44,156 nt of DNA from Gammaproteobacteria bacterium (lineage in GTDB: Bacteria > Pseudomonadota > Gammaproteobacteria > Steroidobacterales > JABDKV01), in the NCBI GenBank assembly GCA_029862165.1, contig JAOTXU010000024.1:1-44156 (forward strand), given 5' to 3'. Of the stretch, positions 39,433 to 44,156 are shown piece after piece. The notes beneath the pieces were generated by a model. The model saw only the letters and a program-made list of their open reading frames with translations. It searched no databases and had not been told where the DNA came from. The stretch's first letter is position 1. Every line of letters begins with the position of its first letter. A program made the position numbers and the translations under genes.

Positions 39433-42423
39433 CTATTCTGTTACGACGACCCGCTCATGCACCATGGTGGACAGTGTGTCCTGTAAGCGCTGGTCGGAAC
39501 TGAGCAGGTGCGTGACTTGTTCGGCGGGTACCGGACGACTGAACAGATAACCCTGCAATTCGTCGCAATCTAAATCGCTTAGCAAGTTGAGCTGATCGGT
39601 GGTTTCGACCCCTTCCGCGATGACTCGCAGACCCATGCTGTGCGACATCGCAATAATGCCTTCGACCAGCGCTCTATCGGTCTCTTGGGTTGTAATACCG
39701 ACCAGGAAAGACCGGTCGATCTTGACGGAATTGATTGGAAAGCGTTTCAGATAACCCAGTGACGAATGACCGGTGCCAAAGTCGTCGATGGTGATATGGG
39801 AACCAAGTTTACTCAGGGCTCGCATTGTCGTGATAGCGCCTTCGACATCGTCCATGATCATGGTTTCGGTAAGCTCGAATTCCACTCGATTCGCATCCAG
39901 ACCCGCCTCTAAAAGAAGTTTGCCGACTAATCCAGCCAGATCGGATTTCCGGAACTGCATCGCCGACAAATTGACCGCAACGTGGGCGTTTTGCAGACCA
40001 TCATCCAGCCACTTGCGGACATTGCCGAATGCCGTTTTCATGACCCATTCGCCGATCGGAATTATCTGGCCGGTGTGTTCGGCAAGCGGAATAAACTCGC
40101 TCGGTGGTATGTTGCCGAGCACCGGGTGCTCCCAGCGCAGCAATGCTTCCATACCAGTGATTTTTCCGCTGGCGATATCGACCTTGGGCTGATACGCAAG
40201 CGTAAATTCGTCTCTTTCCAACGCGCGTGGCAAATAGGTTTCCAGCTGGATCTGACGGGAAGAGGCTACATTCATCTCTTCGGCGTAGAACTGGACGTGA
40301 TAATAGCGGCCATGTCTCTTGGCATGATTGCGGGCCGTACGGGCGTTTTGAATCAAACGTTCCGCGTCGTCTCCATCGTGTGGGAAAACGCTGATGCCGA
40401 CTGCGCTGGTGAGGTAAATTTCGTCACCCTCGACCTCCAACGGCGGGGCCAGGGCTTCGAACATGCGTTTCACTACAAGCGTAACGCTTTCGAGATCGCT
40501 TAGCTCGGTTAGCAAAATTCCGAATTCTTCCCGATTCATCCGGAACAGACCGGGCGCGGCGCCAGGTTCGAGCAGACCTACGGAATCGCTGCTGCGTAAT
40601 ATAGATTGCAATCTTTCGGCCGCCGCCCGTAACAGGCGATCGCTGTAAACATTACTCAGCTGATCATCAGTTCGACGGAACATATTGATATCAACCACCA
40701 ACACGCCAACCATTTGTTTATGGCGCTTGGCCAGTGCGATGGCGTCGATTACACGTTGCGTAAAAGAGGCATAGTTCGGCAAGTCCGTAATGGGATCGTG
40801 CCCACTGGAATTGTCGGATTGAGACTCCTGTAACGTCTTGAGCTTCTGGCGCAGACGAGTGATTTCAATCGCCCGCGTGTCGTTGTCGTCTGCACTGGCG
40901 GGTATCGGCATCCCGGTTATCACATCGATAGGATTCTTGGCATCGGCCCAGCGGATCAAGCGGTCACGACCGCATTCTTTTGCGACATAGAGTGCTTTGT
41001 CAGCAAAATCCAGCAGAGCATCGGCATTTTCAGCACCGCTATCCAATGAGGCGAGACCCAGACTTGTCGTGACCTTGTGGTCCTTGCCGAGTTCGCAACC
41101 GGCCTCGCTTGCAACCGCCAGACGAATGCGTTCACCTACGTGCGCGGCGGCATCTATATCCAGACCCGGCAGCACTACTGCAAATTCTTCACCACCATAT
41201 CGGCAAATCAAATCATTAGGCCTGACGTTCTCGGTCAGGATATCGCCGACGTTTTTGATTACTTTATCGCCGGCAGAGTGGCCAAAGCGATCATTGATGC
41301 TTTTGAAGTAGTCGATATCGACCATCAGCGCACAAAGGGGCGTTTCGTTCTCGCCGGCATGCCTGAAAAGTTTACGAAATTGATCGTAGAAAGCGCGGCG
41401 ATTGAGGCAACCGGTTAGTGAATCCCGCGTTGCCAGAATCTTCAGTTCCTGGTTTTGCCTGCTGATCTCTTCTTGTGACTGACGCAACTCTTGGAGCGTG
41501 ATGTGCAGCTCGTTATTCTTGCTTTCGAGCATCGTGACATCATCGAAAGTAATCATGGCGCCCTTGCTCTTTTCTTTGCCATCGAAAATTGGTGCGACAT
41601 TGACCATCAGTGTGCGTCGATCCTCCGACGGCGTATCAAGCAGCACGCCAACTCCCTTGACGCCCTCTTTAGGCGCATCGACCCAGGGCATTACCTGGTC
41701 TGGGTGATCCGTGGGCCAGCGCGACCAGCCAAATTCCGAGGCATTTCGGCCTATGAGCGATTCAGGCGTCGACTCGATTTTTGAGGCAAACGACTGATTT
41801 GCCAATACAATTCTTTCTTTTTCATCCAGGATCAGAACGCCTTCGGCCAGGACATTTAATGCTGCCTGGACGCGTTGTGGAATAACGGCCGAAGGATTAA
41901 GTATCTGCAGAGTACGACGCATGAATACTGCAAAAACTACAAAGCCAGACACGGCAACGAACAACAGCAAGTGAAACAGGGTGCTGCCAAAAAATGCAGA
42001 CATGCCTGACTGTCGTATCGGCGAGAATAGTAGTTCTACGGTGCCCCAACGCTCAGCGCCCTTGAAAATCGGCACTTGCACATTATCCGGCGTAGACTTG
42101 TTACCGGTTGGTGTTACCCAGTTTTCGGCATGCGGTCCTGCCACAGCCAGTGTTGTGCCGTCGACGCGCCGCATTGCCGCGGAAAGTACACTGTCATTTC
42201 TGTTAACGATAGATTTGAGTGTCCCCTCGATCTGGTTCATATCGGCTGCGCTGGCTGCATGCGACAATTGTATTGCCAACGCTTCGGTCAGAGTCTGCCG
42301 ATTGTCCATTTGCAGGTCGAGCCGGTTGGGTATCAGACCAAACAGATCGCCCATCAACAATACTGACACTGTCAGCAGGGCAAGACTGAGACTGATGCGG
42401 AAAGTGGGCCCTAGGGATTTCAT
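39433..42423 (-). CDS. Membrane GGDEF-GGDEF-EAL cyclic-di-GMP protein
   Basis: This 996-aa protein makes and/or breaks c-di-GMP. It has two membrane helices (about 7-27 and 150-172) around a periplasmic sensor domain, a PAS-like domain (about 190-310, VLAEGVLILDEKERIVLANQSF), and a coiled coil. A first GGDEF domain follows with an intact RYGGEEF motif (about 407-413). A second GGDEF domain is degenerate (RMNREEF). The EAL domain has EALLRWEHP, DDFGTGHSSLGYL, KIDRSF and EGVET intact. It could therefore work as cyclase and phosphodiesterase. The start ATG (42421-42423) overlaps the stop of the upstream adhesin-like gene (ATGA), so the two are coupled. Two GGDEF domains before one EAL in a single chain is uncommon. 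Confidence 0.93.
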   Translation of the reverse strand: MKSLGPTFRISLSLALLTVSVLLMGDLFGLIPNRLDLQMDNRQTLTEALAIQLSHAASAADMNQIEGTLKSIVNRNDSVLSAAMRRVDGTTLAVAGPHAENWVTPTGNKSTPDNVQVPIFKGAERWGTVELLFSPIRQSGMSAFFGSTLFHLLLFVAVSGFVVFAVFMRRTLQILNPSAVIPQRVQAALNVLAEGVLILDEKERIVLANQSFASKIESTPESLIGRNASEFGWSRWPTDHPDQVMPWVDAPKEGVKGVGVLLDTPSEDRRTLMVNVAPIFDGKEKSKGAMITFDDVTMLESKNNELHITLQELRQSQEEISRQNQELKILATRDSLTGCLNRRAFYDQFRKLFRHAGENETPLCALMVDIDYFKSINDRFGHSAGDKVIKNVGDILTENVRPNDLICRYGGEEFAVVLPGLDIDAAAHVGERIRLAVASEAGCELGKDHKVTTSLGLASLDSGAENADALLDFADKALYVAKECGRDRLIRWADAKNPIDVITGMPIPASADDNDTRAIEITRLRQKLKTLQESQSDNSSGHDPITDLPNYASFTQRVIDAIALAKRHKQMVGVLVVDINMFRRTDDQLSNVYSDRLLRAAAERLQSILRSSDSVGLLEPGAAPGLFRMNREEFGILLTELSDLESVTLVVKRMFEALAPPLEVEGDEIYLTSAVGISVFPHDGDDAERLIQNARTARNHAKRHGRYYHVQFYAEEMNVASSRQIQLETYLPRALERDEFTLAYQPKVDIASGKITGMEALLRWEHPVLGNIPPSEFIPLAEHTGQIIPIGEWVMKTAFGNVRKWLDDGLQNAHVAVNLSAMQFRKSDLAGLVGKLLLEAGLDANRVEFELTETMIMDDVEGAITTMRALSKLGSHITIDDFGTGHSSLGYLKRFPINSVKIDRSFLVGITTQETDRALVEGIIAMSHSMGLRVIAEGVETTDQLNLLSDLDCDELQGYLFSRPVPAEQVTHLLSSDQRLQDTLSTMVHERVVVTE

Positions 42424-44156
42424 GCGTCTGCACCAAACAGGGCTCTGACAGCGTCCCGATCTTCGTCCTCGTCCTCGTCTTCGTCGCGTCGGCCGGCAAG
42501 TACGGGTAGCGGATCGAATCGTTGCCACAGCGGCGTGGTCGACAACAGGCTGGTCAACAGGGCGCCCGCACGCATCATCCAGCTGACAAAGCCGGCCGAT
42601 AGTGTCAGTGTAAGACCGGTAGCAAGCTGAACCAGGAATTCATGCTGCTGGTCACTTGCATTGTCCAGGCCGCCCATTTCATCTTTCATTGCGTCCAATG
42701 CGTCCATGACCGCATCACTGATAATAAAGGCCGGCAACTTTCCGTCGATGCCCAGCTCCATCAACATGCGGGTCATCGCCGACACAACCTCACGCGTATT
42801 CGCAAAATCGCTGTCCGGCAGTGCCGGTTCTACGACCTCCGGCAATTCAATATTAGCCACGCTGAAGTCGCTAAACCCTGAGAGCCCGGCCGCGTACTCG
42901 GGTTCGGCAGCGATTTGGTCCTCGGTTTCATCCGTTGAGGATTCTTCCAAGTCAGGCTCCGAATCATCAGAGTCATTCGGCGCGGGCGTAGCCTGGTTAT
43001 CGACCGGGCCGGGTAAAACTGATTCGGTCGTCACGACCGCATCGAGTATCATTACATTGACAACATCTGTGCGTATTGGCGCACGATCGGCCGGTGGCAA
43101 ATCCGGTGACCACGTTGCAATTTCTAAAGACACAATACCGCCAAAGGACACAAGCGGCTGGAACAAGAGGCCATCCAATGCGGCGTTGACATCGGCTATC
43201 GATCCGGTGAATGTCATTTGTGAATCGGAGATTCCGTCGCCTGCGCTAAAGACCAGGCCTGTAATGCTGCCAAGGGTCAAAAAACCGGCCGGGATCGACA
43301 ATGAGACGGTGACATTTGTGCTATCCACATCAGATACAGAGATGCTGTTTCCATTTGCCGATGAGAACAACAGGAACTGCCCGTCTGCGACAGTTTGTGC
43401 GGCCGGCGCCAGGTTGACCACCGGGTCGTCAACCGGGTCGACAGTTACTGTGAAGGTTGTATCAACAAAAGCGCCCGATGGATCGGTCGCACGGAGTGTC
43501 AACGTCGCAACGCCGCTCAAGTCCGCAGCCTGTGTCATGGTTAACGTACCCGTGGCATTGTCAATGCTGGCGGTGGTCAGCACCGTGTTGTCATTCGATA
43601 CGATGCTAAAGGTCAGAGATGTCAGCGGATCATCGGTATCGCCAAATAATGTGTAAAGGTCATAGGTTGTCGTCGGCCCGTCTTCGACGGTAGAGATCGA
43701 TACAGGGCCCGTCGTAAAGGGAGCGGTATTGACTGTGTTAACTATGATGTCGGCGGTATCAGTAGCAGTTGAAAACGCAGTCGTACCGCCGTTCGGGCTG
43801 GTATTGACCTGAGTGCCAAACAGGCCAGTGCTTTGATCCCAGGCACGGAAGTCAAAGCTGGCCGCATCGGCATTGGCGCCATCGGGTACAAAACGAATGT
43901 GGTCACTGTCACGCAACAGCAGGGCACTGGCGTCAGTTACTGTTCCGACCGCAATCCAGCTAACACCACCGTCGGTGGAGTATTCCCATGTGCCGTTGCC
44001 ACTGGACAGATCGGTGACTGCAATACCGAGCAGCGAACCGCTGTCGATATCGCTGACCGAAGCACCGAGCAGGGTGGAGATCAGGATACCGCTGTTGTTA
44101 ATGTCATCTTCGTTGATCGTCGGCAGACTCGGTGTTGCCGGTGTCAATACCGGGGC
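42420..44156 (-). CDS. Cadherin/Ig-like repeat surface protein, C-terminal part (5' partial)
   Basis: Frame is open at the right edge, so the N-terminus lies beyond the window; 578 residues are visible. They include VSDIDSGSLLGIAVTDLSSGNGTWEYSTDGGVSW, a cadherin-like/Ig-like pattern (part of the SdiA or VCBS-like repeats of giant adhesins), followed by several beta domains (VTGPVSISTVEDGPTTTYDLYTLF, DPVVNLAP...). The C-terminal 100 residues are acidic (DEDEDEDEDRD) and contain one hydrophobic helix (LTLTLSAGFVSWMMRAGALLTSLL), which suggests that the end is anchored in a membrane. It precedes the GGDEF-EAL gene with a 4-nt overlap. It is probably a surface adhesin or a surface-exposed receptor. 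Confidence 0.8.
   Translation of the reverse strand, partial: APVLTPATPSLPTINEDDINNSGILISTLLGASVSDIDSGSLLGIAVTDLSSGNGTWEYSTDGGVSWIAVGTVTDASALLLRDSDHIRFVPDGANADAASFDFRAWDQSTGLFGTQVNTSPNGGTTAFSTATDTADIIVNTVNTAPFTTGPVSISTVEDGPTTTYDLYTLFGDTDDPLTSLTFSIVSNDNTVLTTASIDNATGTLTMTQAADLSGVATLTLRATDPSGAFVDTTFTVTVDPVDDPVVNLAPAAQTVADGQFLLFSSANGNSISVSDVDSTNVTVSLSIPAGFLTLGSITGLVFSAGDGISDSQMTFTGSIADVNAALDGLLFQPLVSFGGIVSLEIATWSPDLPPADRAPIRTDVVNVMILDAVVTTESVLPGPVDNQATPAPNDSDDSEPDLEESSTDETEDQIAAEPEYAAGLSGFSDFSVANIELPEVVEPALPDSDFANTREVVSAMTRMLMELGIDGKLPAFIISDAVMDALDAMKDEMGGLDNASDQQHEFLVQLATGLTLTLSAGFVSWMMRAGALLTSLLSTTPLWQRFDPLPVLAGRRDEDEDEDEDRDAVRALFGADA

Noticed and set aside
42661..43656. 331-aa open frame opposite the cadherin-like gene
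   Set aside because: It is a low-complexity Ser/Thr/Ala antisense frame; the leftward frame shows clear repeats and runs past the window edge.
1..44156. tRNA, rRNA, CRISPR arrays, complete insertion sequences or phage genes
   Set aside because: None found by reading both strands; only transposase relics and REP-like fragments are present.

Overview
The window looks like one chromosomal contig from a gammaproteobacterium, most likely an uncultured or environmental one. GC is moderate (about 55% by eye), most genes have gammaproteobacterial character (a MiaE-type tRNA hydroxylase, a BY-kinase exopolysaccharide locus, a GGDEF-EAL protein, a bacteriohemerythrin), and genes are tightly packed with many 4-nt stop/start overlaps. 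No tRNA, rRNA or CRISPR array was seen. Genus cannot be decided from the sequence alone.

Region 1 (1-15.7 kb) is mainly a Wzx/Wzy-type exopolysaccharide locus. It holds the tail of an Ig-like repeat protein, two kinase-like proteins of unknown role, a Wzy-like polymerase/ligase, a family-4 glycosyltransferase whose real N-terminus lies upstream of any ATG/GTG/TTG, an initiating polyprenyl-phosphate sugar transferase, an outer-membrane beta-barrel, a short Wza-type export protein, a Wzc-type copolymerase/tyrosine kinase and a Wzx-like flippase. A secreted, cell-surface-sorted glycoside-hydrolase-like protein with calcium-binding repeats converges on the locus.

Region 2 (16.3-26.8 kb) is the most interesting part: a respiratory island with two different heme-copper oxidase (HCO) catalytic subunits. 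One (450 aa) has His-Asp where the helix-VII CuB His-His pair is expected, and lacks the helix-VI tyrosine. The other (570 aa) keeps all six histidines but has Gln in place of the His-x3-Tyr tyrosine; it is encoded with a CuA subunit II and a 53-aa membrane subunit. Between them lie a bacteriohemerythrin, an SCO copper chaperone and a 685-aa fusion of a diheme cytochrome b, two [4Fe-4S] clusters and an MvhD/FlpD-like domain. Heme A synthase and a second SCO follow. Loss of the tyrosine in both catalytic subunits, together with the hemerythrin, suggests nitric oxide chemistry rather than ordinary oxygen respiration. This is inference.

Region 3 (26.8-31.2 kb) has small membrane and hypothetical genes, an exported alpha/beta hydrolase, remnants of a REP-associated transposase and an AAA+ ATPase, and a histidine decarboxylase translationally coupled to a double-ACT-domain protein.

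Region 4 (31.3-44.2 kb) holds a TolB-like/TPR membrane protein, MiaE, a family-2 glycosyltransferase that overlaps it head to head, an outer-membrane protein, a DUF4412-like exported protein, a TPR-sulfotransferase, and a two-gene operon in which a cadherin/Ig-like surface protein (running off the right edge) is coupled to a GGDEF-GGDEF-EAL membrane protein. That operon suggests c-di-GMP-linked control of adhesion or matrix, which fits the exopolysaccharide locus.
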